Below are positions 1-6,061 of a stretch of 6,640 bases of DNA, piece by piece (the stretch's first letter is position 1; each line of letters begins with the position of its first letter). The DNA is from DASVXQ01 sp046727955. GTDB lineage: Bacteria; Actinomycetota; CALGFH01. The translations under genes and the position numbers were made by a program. The notes beneath the pieces were generated by a model, which did not search any database, was not told the origin of the DNA, and saw only the letters and a program-made list of their open reading frames with translations. Location: positions 1 to 6,640 of the forward strand of contig JBKPDO010000211.1 in assembly GCA_046727955.1 (NCBI GenBank), in the 5' to 3' direction.

Positions 1-69
1 CAACGGCGCTAGCAGCGCCCACTCTGGATCGGTGAGATCGGTGGGGTAGCGGCGGCGCGGCGCAGGCAC
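1..69 (-). CDS. IS5-type transposase, N-terminal end only (runs off left edge)
   Basis: Read leftward from 69, this frame begins GTG and encodes 23 residues before the window ends: MPAPRRRYPTDLTDPEWALL followed by APL. The RYPTDLTDPEW-LL-P signature is the N-terminus typical of IS5-family transposases (the DUF4096-type region before the DDE catalytic domain). These proteins cut and paste the insertion sequence by DDE chemistry. The catalytic domain lies outside the window, so its integrity cannot be judged. The start is supported by an AAGGAG Shine-Dalgarno at 77-82 (minus strand), seven bases upstream of the GTG. The gene is too short here to stand out as an open frame. The family match rests on a short but distinctive motif; the subgroup within IS5 is not resolved. 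Confidence 0.8.
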   Translation of the reverse strand, partial: MPAPRRRYPTDLTDPEWALLAPL

Positions 70-139
70 CTTTACACTCCTTGCAGGACAGGGGATCTAG
101 AACAACACCCCCAGCATACCGCCTTTTCAGACACCCTCT
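1..139 (-). mobile_element. Insertion sequence end (IS5-type), outer boundary approximate
   Basis: The transposase start at 69 implies that the outer end of the element lies a short distance to its right. On the minus strand the stretch from about 139 down to 123 reads GAGGGTGTCTGAAAAGG, which looks like the outer part of an IS5-type terminal inverted repeat. It is flanked by CTAGTTA-like sequence (141-147 region) that would suit the short TA-centred targets used by this family. The partner inverted repeat and target duplication lie outside the window, so the boundary is an inference that may be off by several bases. Confidence 0.5.
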
Positions 140-141
140 AA

Positions 142-440
142 CTAGTGTTCGCGCACTATCCGTCCGTTCAGCCAGGCGACGCTGGGAACGCCGCCTCTCG
201 CTAGCCAGCCTGCCAGCGGTGTCCTTGGGCAGCAGCGAGGCCGCCCCGGCCACCTCCCCAAGGGTGCGGGCGAACTCCACCAGCAACCCGCGGTGGCCGC
301 AAGCTCTGCTCGTAGCTCGTCGGCCCGCGCCCACTGCCGCTCCCAGTCCAGTACCCGACCGCCTCGGCCGCCGCGGCGAGCGGGAAGTGCCGGACGTTCT
401 GAGGGAGCGGACATGCCCCGCACCCCGGGCCGGCAGTAGA
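142..440 (-). pseudogene. Possible frame-broken coding remnant next to the IS end
   Basis: On the minus strand, two frames carry coding-like sequence with G/C-rich third positions. The upstream part (about 370-290) reads RVLDWERQWARADELRAELA, a charged, probably helical stretch. About position 285 the plausible frame shifts by one base and continues LLVEFARTLGEVAGAASLLP and then an Arg-rich helical stretch to near 150, where the IS end begins. A lost base in the GCGGG run near 285 would join the two parts. In the unshifted frame the sequence becomes Trp/Cys/Pro-rich and stops with TAG at 142-144. I do not recognise the family. An alternative is that none of this is coding and the open frames are a GC artefact. 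Confidence is low. Confidence 0.25.
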
Positions 441-698
441 TCCCGGTGGTTACGACGGCGGAGAACGTGGTCATACCGGTGATGATCGACGACCCGGGCG
501 GTTCGTGCTGGACACATTCGGACATACCTGGATTCCATCCGGATGCGGCGAGACTCACCGGTGGGAAGTCCATCATGATGGCCTCTGGTATAAAACGATG
601 GACGGGCCCCACCGAACGGTTGGGGCTGCGTCCATGCCTGTGTGTGGTCCGGCGGCCATCCTGGACGGTGGGCCGGCAGACGGAGGGAGGCCGCCAGG
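441..698. other. Gene-poor stretch upstream of the DUF2269-type gene
   Basis: No intact gene is supported here. A somewhat less GC-rich plus-strand stretch from about 505 to 620 can be read as VLDTFGHTWIPSGCGETHRW followed by an aromatic/His-rich continuation. This looks more protein-like than random but has no clear start, no ribosome binding site and no family that I recognise. A TATAAA hexamer at 589-594 resembles a -10 element and could serve the gene at 699, but there is no good -35 hexamer about 17 bases upstream (AAGTCC lies at 566-571). The promoter assignment is therefore weak. Confidence 0.3.
682..690 (+). promoter_or_regulatory. Strong Shine-Dalgarno deciding the start at 699
   Basis: GGAGGGAGG lies eight bases upstream of ATG 699. 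A later in-frame ATG at 729 has only a G-run (716-720) and a GAGAG stretch ahead of it. The match and spacing favour 699, which adds ten residues (MAARSTGDRE) before the membrane protein proper. Confidence 0.6.
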
Positions 699-1199
699 AT
701 GGCCGCCCGGTCCACGGGGGATAGAGAGATGCTGATCGCAGCGACCCTGTACGACTGGCTCATGTTCGTCCATATCGTCGCAGCGATGGTGTGGGTGGGT
801 GGCCTGGTCGCTCTCACGGTGCTCGCGACCCAGGTTGTTCGAAGCGGCCAAGCCGAGACGGTCACCCGCTTCGTCGGCAACCTTCGTCTGATCGGTCCGC
901 TGCTCTTCGCTCCGGCGATGGCCGTCGTCATTGGCCTCGGGATCTGGCTGGTCGTCGACAACGATGCCTGGGGCTTCGGGCAGGCGTGGATCAGGCTCGC
1001 GCTCGGATTGTTCGCGGCTGCATTGCTTGTCGGCGCGGTGTTCCAGAGCAGGGCTGCGATCCTTGCCCAGCGGGCGGCGGCGGCCGGCGACCACGACAAG
1101 GCCGCCCGCCAACTCCGTCAGTGGTCGTGGGGGACGCTGCTGATCCTCCTGCTCGTTCTCGTGGCCACCTGGGACATGGTGTTCAAGCCAGGCCTCTAG
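699..1199 (+). CDS. Four-helix integral membrane protein, DUF2269-type
   Basis: The predicted protein has 166 residues. A short polar N-terminus is followed by four hydrophobic segments at about 18-43, 66-86, 95-117 and 142-161, so it should sit in the cytoplasmic membrane. The first segment holds LYDWLMFVHIVAAMVWVGG, with an in-membrane His (residue 25) and the WVGG turn that is characteristic of DUF2269 and related CopD-like small membrane proteins. A charged loop at about 118-141 (Gln/Arg/Lys/Asp-rich) separates helices three and four. The family is broadly distributed, but its biochemical role is not established, so no substrate is proposed. Start 699 is chosen for its strong ribosome binding site; ATG 729 would give 156 residues and is the alternative, because homologues often begin close to the first helix. 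The gene is convergent with the large minus-strand gene, 61 bases away, and has no obvious operon partner. Confidence 0.8.
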   Translation: MAARSTGDREMLIAATLYDWLMFVHIVAAMVWVGGLVALTVLATQVVRSGQAETVTRFVGNLRLIGPLLFAPAMAVVIGLGIWLVVDNDAWGFGQAWIRLALGLFAAALLVGAVFQSRAAILAQRAAAAGDHDKAARQLRQWSWGTLLILLLVLVATWDMVFKPGL

Positions 1200-1260
1200 G
1201 ACGTGTCTGGCCCGACGTGGTTTGGTAGCTTCCGCCCTGCGTGCCGGCGACGGCCACGGC

Positions 1261-3837
1261 TCAGGACGCCCGGGTGCCAGCACCGCGCCGGTCACGGACG
1301 GCGGCCACCGCTTGCCGCTGGGTGAGCCGAGAGCCGGCGGCGAACACCTGGTCGAACCGGTCGGCGCCCAGCGCCTGGCGGACCTGGGCCACCAGCGCGG
1401 CCTCCCCCCGCCGCAACAGCGGCCACGCCCGCAGGCCGACCCGTCGGCGCAGGCCCTCGGCCGCCCCCGCCACCAGCGCCGCCCGCTCGGGGTCACCCGC
1501 CACGAACGCCAACCGGGCGAACGCGGTCAGGCACAGGGTCACGCTGCGGGTGCTGTAGGCCGCCAAGCTCAGGTCCAGCCCCTCCTCCAGCAGCGCCCGG
1601 GCCTCCTCCAGCCGGCCCCGCACCAGGGCCAGGGTGCCCAAATGCACCCGCGACCAGGCACTGAGCCAGGCGTTGTCGAACCGCTCCCCTAGGTCGCGCG
1701 CCTCGCGCAGGTGGTCGAGGGCGTCGTCGTAGCGGCCCATGGCCGTCTCTACGGAGCCGAGGGAGCCGACGGCCGCCGCCGTCCAGAACGGCTCGTCCTG
1801 GCCGCGGAGCTGCTCCAGGCTCAACGATGCCGCCCGCAGGGCGCCGTCGAAGTCGCCGACGAGCGGCGAGGTCCACGCCATGGCCAGCTGGCACACCGCG
1901 TGGAGGAAGGAGTCCTGGATCCCCGCCAGCAGCGGCGCTAGGCGCTGGCGGGCCGAAAGCTCCGTCGGGTCGTCGCCCACCTCGTTGGCGGTCGCCGCCG
2001 CCGTCCACAGCAGCACAGCCCGGGTCTGGGGGTCCAGGGCGTCGGCGGTAGGCAGCAGCTGCTGGACCCAGGCGCGGGCCTCGCCCATGTGGTCCCGCTG
2101 CGCCCAGAAGGGCCACAGGACGCGGAACAGGTGCGGCAGCGGCGCGCGGTCGTTGGCCAGGTACCAGTCCACCGCGGCGGCCAGGTTGCCCGCCTCGGCC
2201 TGCAGCCGCTCGGCCCACTGGGTCTGGCCGACGCCCCGCAGCGGCCGGTCGGCGTGCTCGGCCAGCGCCCGGTAGTGCTCGGCGTGGCGGCGCGCGATCT
2301 CGGCGACGTCGGGCCGCGCCGCCAGCCGCTCGGCCACAAACGCGCGGACGGTCTCCAGCATCCGCGGCCGCTGGCCGTGGTCAGTGATGTCGAGGTGGAC
2401 CAGGCTGTGGCGGGCCAGCGCCTCAGTCAGCTCCAACGCCTTGTCCTCGTCCACGCCGGCGACCTGGGCGGCCGCGTCGACGGTCCAGCCGTCCACGAAG
2501 ATGGCCGCGGTCTCAAGCAGCGACCGCTCGGCCTGGTCGAGCAGGCCAACGCTCCAGTCGACCGTGGCCCGCAGGGTGCGCTGGCGCTCTGGCAGGTCCA
2601 CCGCGCCGGTGCCCAGCGCGTCCAGCGACCTGGCCAGCCGGCCAAGCAGCGCGTCGGGGTCCAGCAGCCGGGTGCGGGCGGCGGCCAGCTCGATGGCCAG
2701 CGGCAGGCCCTCCAGGCGCCGACAGAGCTCCACCACCGCGGCGGCGTTGCCCTCGGTCAGGGTGAAGTCGGGGCGGACCGCCCGGGCGCGGTCCACAAAC
2801 AGCGCCACCGCCGGCGACCCCTCCAGCTCGGCGACCGACACGCCGGCGGGGTCGGCCGGCAGCGGCAGCGGCGGGACCGGGTACTCCCGCTCGGCCCGCA
2901 GCCGCAGCACCGTGCGGCTGGTCGCCAGGATCGCCACGCCACCACAGCGGGCCAGCAGCTCGCCCAGGTCGCGGGCGGCGTCGACCACCTGCTCCAGGTT
3001 GTCCAGCAGCAGCAGCCACGCGTCGTCGCCGAGCTGCTCGGCCAGGGCCTCCAGCGGCGCGCCCGTCCCCGCAAGCTCGGCCCCCACCGCCCGGGCGATG
3101 CCGCCCACGACCAGCTCGGGCTGGGTGACCGTGGCCAGCGGGACGAACGCGGTGCCCGCACCGAAGTGGCCGCCCACGCGTTCGGCCACGGCCAGCGCCA
3201 GGCGGGTCTTGCCGACCCCACCCGGCCCGGTCAGCGTCACCAGCCGCACGTCGGGCCGCCCGAGCAGCCCGGCGACCTCGTCGATGGCCTGCTCCCGCCC
3301 GACCAGCGAGGTGGTGGCCGCCGGCAGCGGGCGCGGGCCACGCGGCCTCGGCGGCACCGACCCAGGATCGCGGGTGACGGCGAACCGCTCGCTCAGCAGC
3401 GTCGCCAGGTCGTCGCGCACCAGCCGGCCCAGCTCCCCGGGCGTGCGGAAGCTCCGGTAGGAGACTGCGGCGTCCCGCTTGATGCGGGCCAGCAGCTCGG
3501 CCAGGCGGGGCTCGCGGTCGGGTGCGGGCGCCTTGACATACAGCAGGCGTGGCAACCCCCCCGACAGCTGGAATTCCTCCTCCAGCCCCGAGACCTGCAT
3601 GCCCGGGCCGACCTGCCCGTAGCGCTGCCAGTACAGCCCGATGAAGACATCGCTTTGCGCCAGGTAAGCCCGATACAGCGCCCGCGGCGGGTGCGGCCGC
3701 GCCCCCAGCTCGAACAGCACCGGCGTCAGCCGCAGCGCCGAGATGGCCCGCGAGACCGCCCGCCGCTCCTCGGCCAGCTCGCCAAGCGTAGAGCTCACAA
3801 ATACCCGCAGACGCTGGTCAGGAGTCCGGATCACCAC
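1261..3837 (-). CDS. STAND NTPase: DUF4062 + NB-ARC + TPR-like repeats
   Basis: This 858-residue cytoplasmic protein is a predicted ATP-dependent signalling switch. Residues about 8-100 form a DUF4062 domain, with the hallmark RVFVSSTLGELAEER at 11-25. Residues about 175-400 form an NB-ARC/AAA-like ATPase: SLVGRE at 177-182, Walker A GPGGVGKT at 204-211, Walker B LLLLDN at 275-280, an ATSR sensor-type motif at 305-308 and GLPLAIELAAAR at 377-388. A winged-helix-like segment follows (DWSVGLLDQAERSLL, 427-441). From about 510 to 840 the chain is Ala/Leu-rich helical repeats of TPR type. The C-terminus (ADRFDQVFAAGSRLTQRQAV) resembles the tail of AfsR/LuxR-like predicted ATPases, but I see no LuxR-type HTH after it and no N-terminal SARP domain. 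In STAND proteins ligand sensing by the repeats drives nucleotide-dependent oligomerisation; the output domain here would be DUF4062. The start is GTG at 3837 with only a weak G-rich ribosome binding site. The gene is monocistronic by position. Whether it regulates, signals or defends is unknown. Confidence 0.88.
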   Translation of the reverse strand: MVIRTPDQRLRVFVSSTLGELAEERRAVSRAISALRLTPVLFELGARPHPPRALYRAYLAQSDVFIGLYWQRYGQVGPGMQVSGLEEEFQLSGGLPRLLYVKAPAPDREPRLAELLARIKRDAAVSYRSFRTPGELGRLVRDDLATLLSERFAVTRDPGSVPPRPRGPRPLPAATTSLVGREQAIDEVAGLLGRPDVRLVTLTGPGGVGKTRLALAVAERVGGHFGAGTAFVPLATVTQPELVVGGIARAVGAELAGTGAPLEALAEQLGDDAWLLLLDNLEQVVDAARDLGELLARCGGVAILATSRTVLRLRAEREYPVPPLPLPADPAGVSVAELEGSPAVALFVDRARAVRPDFTLTEGNAAAVVELCRRLEGLPLAIELAAARTRLLDPDALLGRLARSLDALGTGAVDLPERQRTLRATVDWSVGLLDQAERSLLETAAIFVDGWTVDAAAQVAGVDEDKALELTEALARHSLVHLDITDHGQRPRMLETVRAFVAERLAARPDVAEIARRHAEHYRALAEHADRPLRGVGQTQWAERLQAEAGNLAAAVDWYLANDRAPLPHLFRVLWPFWAQRDHMGEARAWVQQLLPTADALDPQTRAVLLWTAAATANEVGDDPTELSARQRLAPLLAGIQDSFLHAVCQLAMAWTSPLVGDFDGALRAASLSLEQLRGQDEPFWTAAAVGSLGSVETAMGRYDDALDHLREARDLGERFDNAWLSAWSRVHLGTLALVRGRLEEARALLEEGLDLSLAAYSTRSVTLCLTAFARLAFVAGDPERAALVAGAAEGLRRRVGLRAWPLLRRGEAALVAQVRQALGADRFDQVFAAGSRLTQRQAVAAVRDRRGAGTRAS

Positions 3838-4193
3838 CTCAACCCCGCAACCCTTCGTCCCCCCGCGACCCCTCGTTCACCAATCGCTCCTGATCAGCCC
3901 ACCACGCAAGTCTGAAACCCAGCCCGCTCCACCAGCAACCCCGCCCAGCCAGCCCCTCCATCGGCGAGCGCTGGCCCGCCAGTCAAGTTGGAGGCGCTTG
4001 CGGCCGCGAGCAGTCGATGGGCGTGCGATGCCTTTGGAGCCCCGAGGTGTAGATCTGCTGCACGGGACAGCCTCACCTCGACAGGGCCGTTGGTCGCGAT
4101 CGCCTTGCTGCTGATCTGGCTCGACGGATGGCCTCGGGCCAGACACGCCCTAGTCGTTGGAGTCACCGTCGGTCGCGCAGCAGAGGAAGGGGT

Positions 4194-4219
4194 CCGGGGG
4201 AGGACCCCTCCTCCCCCGG
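4194..4219. terminator. Perfect 10-bp GC hairpin, possible terminator or insulator
   Basis: CCGGGGGAGG (4194-4203) and CCTCCCCCGG (4210-4219) form a perfect ten-base-pair stem with a six-base loop. A second, mutually exclusive stem is possible in the same bases: GGGGTCC (4189-4195) with GGACCCC (4202-4208). No T-tract follows on either strand, so a classical Rho-independent terminator is not shown. Its position would let it stop leftward transcription from the small gene at 4437-4613 before it reaches the STAND gene. Function is inferred. Confidence 0.4.
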
Positions 4220-4276
4220 CGTACTGGCCAACATGATCGCCCCGGGTATCGTGGTGCAGGTGGGGCACCGATGCCC

Positions 4277-4321
4277 GGCTGTCAAGGTGGAGCGCCCCAC
4301 GGACGAACGACCTTGACAGCC
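4277..4321. repeat. Perfect 12-bp inverted repeat with TTGACA in each arm
   Basis: GGCTGTCAAGGT (4277-4288) is the exact reverse complement of ACCTTGACAGCC (4310-4321), with a 21-base gap. Each arm contains TTGACA, the -35 consensus, pointing outward in opposite directions, but no convincing -10 hexamer lies at the usual distance on either side. A second overlapping pair, GTGGGGC (4260-4266) and GCCCCAC (4294-4300), could compete in folding. Candidates are a protein-binding operator, an RNA hairpin, or the remnant of a mobile element; the sequence does not decide. Confidence 0.55.
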
Positions 4322-4436
4322 TGCTCGGGGACCCGCTGGTTCACAGCGCATCACTTCCCCACTGTTGGGACGCAACGAGCAGGGAAATCGCAGGGTCAGC
4401 ATGGCGGTTTCCCCCAACTCGCTAGCACGGAGATGG

Positions 4437-4613
4437 TCAGAGCACCAGCTTCCACATTTGGTCCTGACGGCGGTCGGGGCGGTGCCAGACCAACCCGCCC
4501 TTCGGCAGGCGGACCACCAGCGCTCGCGACCGGGGCGTCACGGTGACGCCGTCCACCGTCACCGGCGCGGCCGACGCCTCGCGCGCCCTGAGCATGTCCA
4601 TGACTGACCGCAT
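4437..4613 (-). CDS. Small conserved-type protein, probably C-terminally truncated
   Basis: The predicted product has 58 residues. ATG 4613 is preceded by a very strong ribosome binding site (AGGAGG at 4628-4623 on the minus strand, spacer nine bases), which argues that the start is or was real. The first part, MDMLRAREASAAPVTVDGVT (5-24) followed by VTPRSRALVVRLPKGGLVWHRP (25-46), resembles a small actinobacterial protein family that I remember with a VTP-SRAL-VR-P-GG-VW-RP core, in which the chain normally continues well beyond the WxRP motif. Here the sequence after WHRP (DRRQDQMWKLVL) does not look like that family and stops within 12 residues. A one-base shift just after WHRP gives TAVRT, reminiscent of the family, but no good continuation follows. 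It may be a truncated gene. The function is unknown. It is divergent from the ArsR gene, with 159 bases between the starts. Confidence 0.55.
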   Translation of the reverse strand: MRSVMDMLRAREASAAPVTVDGVTVTPRSRALVVRLPKGGLVWHRPDRRQDQMWKLVL

Positions 4614-4735
4614 ACACACCTTCCTCCTGGTCTCCGGCCGGCCCGGCGCCAGCCGCTCCGCGGACCGCACGCACTCGCCAGACCAGCCCTTCGGACGCCC
4701 CAGCTCGCCAGGCTGCCACAGCAGATCCGGCCCGC

Positions 4736-4765
4736 TTGCGCCACCGACTTCGTAACTGCTAGCTT
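4736..4765 (+). promoter_or_regulatory. Candidate promoter for a leaderless ArsR transcript
   Basis: TTGCGC at 4736-4741 and TAGCTT at 4760-4765 are separated by 18 bases and resemble -35 and -10 elements (the second fits TAnnnT). This would put the transcription start at about 4772-4773, on the GTG start codon. The absence of any purine-rich ribosome binding site before 4773 agrees with leaderless translation, which is common in high-GC actinobacteria. It is a pattern match only. Confidence 0.35.
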
Positions 4766-4799
4766 ACCGTTCGTGGATGCTAACGAAGATAGTAACGAA
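4749..4799. promoter_or_regulatory. Candidate ArsR operator: TTCGT/ACGAA repeats
   Basis: TTCGT occurs at 4749-4753 and 4770-4774, 21 bases apart (two helical turns). Its complement ACGAA occurs at 4783-4787 and 4795-4799. TTCGT at 4770 and ACGAA at 4783 form an 18-base inverted pair around the start codon, and TAACGAAGA is directly repeated at 4781-4789 and 4793-4801. The last repeats also encode the NED...NED peptide at the ArsR N-terminus, so part of the pattern may be coding-driven. Autorepression from such a site would be normal for the ArsR family. Confidence 0.4.
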
Positions 4800-5117
4800 G
4801 ACGCCGGTCTGGGTCTGCTCGGCGACCCGACCCGGCGCCAGATCTTCGAGCTGCTGGCCCGACGCCCCAGCTCGGTGGGCGAGCTGGCCCAGCAACTGCC
4901 GATCAGCCGACCGGCGGTGTCCCAGCACCTGCGCGTGCTCAAAGACGGCGGCCTGGTCACAAGCCAGCCGCAGGGCACGCGCCGTGTCTACCGGCTCAAT
5001 CCAGAGGGAGTGACCGCCCTGCGCGCCTGGCTGGACCGTATCTGGGAGGAGGCGCTCACGGCTTTTCAGAAGGCCGCCGAGGTGGCCCCTCTCGACCCCG
5101 AACAGGAGCAGCGATGA
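4773..5117 (+). CDS. ArsR-family winged-helix transcriptional regulator
   Basis: This is a 114-residue DNA-binding regulator. Residues 16-28 (LGDPTRRQIFELL) are the classic first helix of the ArsR fold. The helix-turn-helix is SVGELAQQLPISRPAVSQHL (34-53) with the recognition helix continuing into RVLKDGGLV, and the wing follows at about 63-74 (SQPQGTRRVYRL). The cysteine-bearing metal site of ArsR/SmtB sensors (ELCVCDL-like) is absent and the protein contains no Cys, so it is not a classical metal sensor. It belongs with the non-metal ArsR regulators that are paired with SRPBCC proteins. The start is GTG 4773 with no ribosome binding site. The gene overlaps the next one by four bases (ATGA), so the two are one operon with coupled translation. 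It probably represses its own operon as a dimer; the inducer is unknown. Confidence 0.9.
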   Translation: MDANEDSNEDAGLGLLGDPTRRQIFELLARRPSSVGELAQQLPISRPAVSQHLRVLKDGGLVTSQPQGTRRVYRLNPEGVTALRAWLDRIWEEALTAFQKAAEVAPLDPEQEQR

Positions 5118-5599
5118 GCACCACCCCCTCGATCCAATCGATCCACGGAACCGTCACCGTCGGCGTGCCCATCGACCACGCCTTCCGCGTCTTCACCGAC
5201 TCGCTCCATACCTGGTGGCCAGCCGAGTATCACATCGGCCAGGCGGACATGGCCGAGGCCATCCTGGAACCGCACGAAGGCGGACGCTGGTACGAGCAAG
5301 GCGTGGACGGCAGCCAGTGCGACTGGGGCCGGGTGCTGGCCTGGGAGCCGCCGCACCGGCTGGTGGTGACCTGGCAGATCAACGGCCAGTGGCAGTACGA
5401 CCCCGACCCCGACCGCGCCAGCGAGATCGAGGTGCGCTTCACCGCCGACGGGCCCACCCAGACCACGGTCGAGGTGGAGCACCGGCTGCTGGACCGGCTG
5501 GTCGACGGCCAGGCGATCCACGACGCGATCACCGTCCAGGGGGGCGGCTGGACCGCTATGCTGGAGCTGTTCGCCAAGGCAGCCACCAAGCAGAGCTGA
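5114..5599 (+). CDS. SRPBCC (AHSA1-type) domain protein
   Basis: The 161-residue product fills one START/Bet v 1-like SRPBCC domain with a hydrophobic ligand cavity. Visible hallmarks are the first strand and helix VPIDHAFRVFTD (18-29) with WWP at 34-36, the GGRWYE strand (56-61), WGRVLAWEPPHRLVVTWQI (71-89), and the C-terminal helix GGGWTAMLELFAKAA (143-157). It is cytoplasmic, with no signal peptide. ATG 5114 overlaps the ArsR stop (ATGA) and has AGGAG at 5104-5108, five bases upstream. ArsR next to AHSA1/SRPBCC is a recurring pair in actinobacteria, in which the second protein is usually of unknown substrate and is thought to bind a small hydrophobic molecule or act with the regulator. The assignment to the superfamily is firm; the ligand and activity are not known. 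It converges with the rhodanese frame 63 bases downstream. Confidence 0.9.
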   Translation: MSTTPSIQSIHGTVTVGVPIDHAFRVFTDSLHTWWPAEYHIGQADMAEAILEPHEGGRWYEQGVDGSQCDWGRVLAWEPPHRLVVTWQINGQWQYDPDPDRASEIEVRFTADGPTQTTVEVEHRLLDRLVDGQAIHDAITVQGGGWTAMLELFAKAATKQS

Positions 5600-5662
5600 T
5601 CCGGCCGCCCACCCTCGTCGTCCAACCATCCCAATACGGGCGGATCCATCAACCGGCGCTCG

Positions 5663-6061
5663 TCACTCCTCTCCGACGGCGACGGGAAGGCCCGCCAGCC
5701 GCCACTCTGGCATGCCGTCGACCAGCCGACGGGCCGTGAAGCCCTTTGCCCGCAGGCGCTGGACCGCCTGGGGCGCGAGCACGCAGTAGGGGCCACGACA
5801 GTAGGCAACGATCCGGGCCCGCTTGGGCAGCCGCAACAGAGCAGCATCCAGCTGGTCCAGGGGGACCAACAGCGCGCCCGGGATGTGCCCGGCGGTGAAC
5901 TCCTCCGCGGGACGGACGTCGAGGATGACCACGTCGCCGCGGCTGGCGCGCTCCACCAGCTCGGTGCGGCTGACCGGCTCCAGCGCGTCGCGGGCGACGA
6001 AGTAGTCGGCCACCACCCGGTCCACTTCGGCCAGGCGGGCCCGGGCCACACCCCCGGGCAC
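5663..6061 (-). CDS. Rhodanese domain, probable remnant of an ArsR-rhodanese regulator
   Basis: The open frame encodes 132 residues. Residues about 30-128 form a single rhodanese domain: ILDVRPAEEFTAGHIPGA at 46-63, the active-site loop CRGPYC at 88-93 with Cys88 as the presumed persulfide-carrying residue, and DGMPEWRLAGLPV at 115-127. The segment before the domain (RLAEVDRVVADYFVARDALE, 9-28) is the linker that I associate with fusion proteins having an N-terminal ArsR helix-turn-helix and a C-terminal rhodanese. Here that HTH half is missing. The start GTG 6061 has no ribosome binding site, and its codon lies inside an oppositely oriented MBL-hydrolase fragment. Sulfur-transfer chemistry is known for the family, and the catalytic loop is intact, but expression of this truncated form is doubtful. 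It may be a pseudogene. It is convergent with the SRPBCC gene. Confidence 0.75.
   Translation of the reverse strand: MPGGVARARLAEVDRVVADYFVARDALEPVSRTELVERASRGDVVILDVRPAEEFTAGHIPGALLVPLDQLDAALLRLPKRARIVAYCRGPYCVLAPQAVQRLRAKGFTARRLVDGMPEWRLAGLPVAVGEE

Larger units (their letters stand above)
3838..4436. other. About 600-base spacer with no supported gene
   Basis: Short open frames exist on both strands, but none combines a start, a ribosome binding site and recognisable protein sequence. The most protein-like is a plus-strand frame near 4080-4190, reading GPLVAIALLLIWLDGW, a single hydrophobic segment flanked by unrelated low-complexity sequence. The spacer carries the promoter region of the minus-strand STAND gene at its left end and two perfect inverted repeats (4194-4219 and 4277-4321). 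It is probably a mixture of regulatory sequence and decayed DNA. Confidence 0.5.

Noticed and set aside
1261..1330. LuxR-type HTH at the C-terminus of the STAND protein
   Set aside because: The tail LTQRQAVAAVRDRRGAGTRAS resembles the end of AfsR-like ATPases but is too short and lacks HTH helices.
573..1496. 307-codon minus-strand open frame
   Set aside because: It lies antisense to the membrane protein gene and overlaps the end of the STAND gene; the composition is low-complexity and charged, with no domain.
2089..3915. 608-codon open frame on the plus strand opposite the STAND gene
   Set aside because: It is antisense to a gene with clear domains and motifs. Its translation is Gln/Arg/Pro/His-rich with no motif, a typical shadow in GC-rich DNA.
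3894..4268. 124-codon minus-strand open frame in the spacer
   Set aside because: It has no ribosome binding site or recognisable motif, and it would run through the hairpin at 4194-4219.
5600..5662. Hairpin terminator between the convergent SRPBCC and rhodanese genes
   Set aside because: GATCCG...CGCCC can pair with GGGCGGATC (5638-5646) only with a four-base bulge and a 27-base loop, and no T-tract follows.
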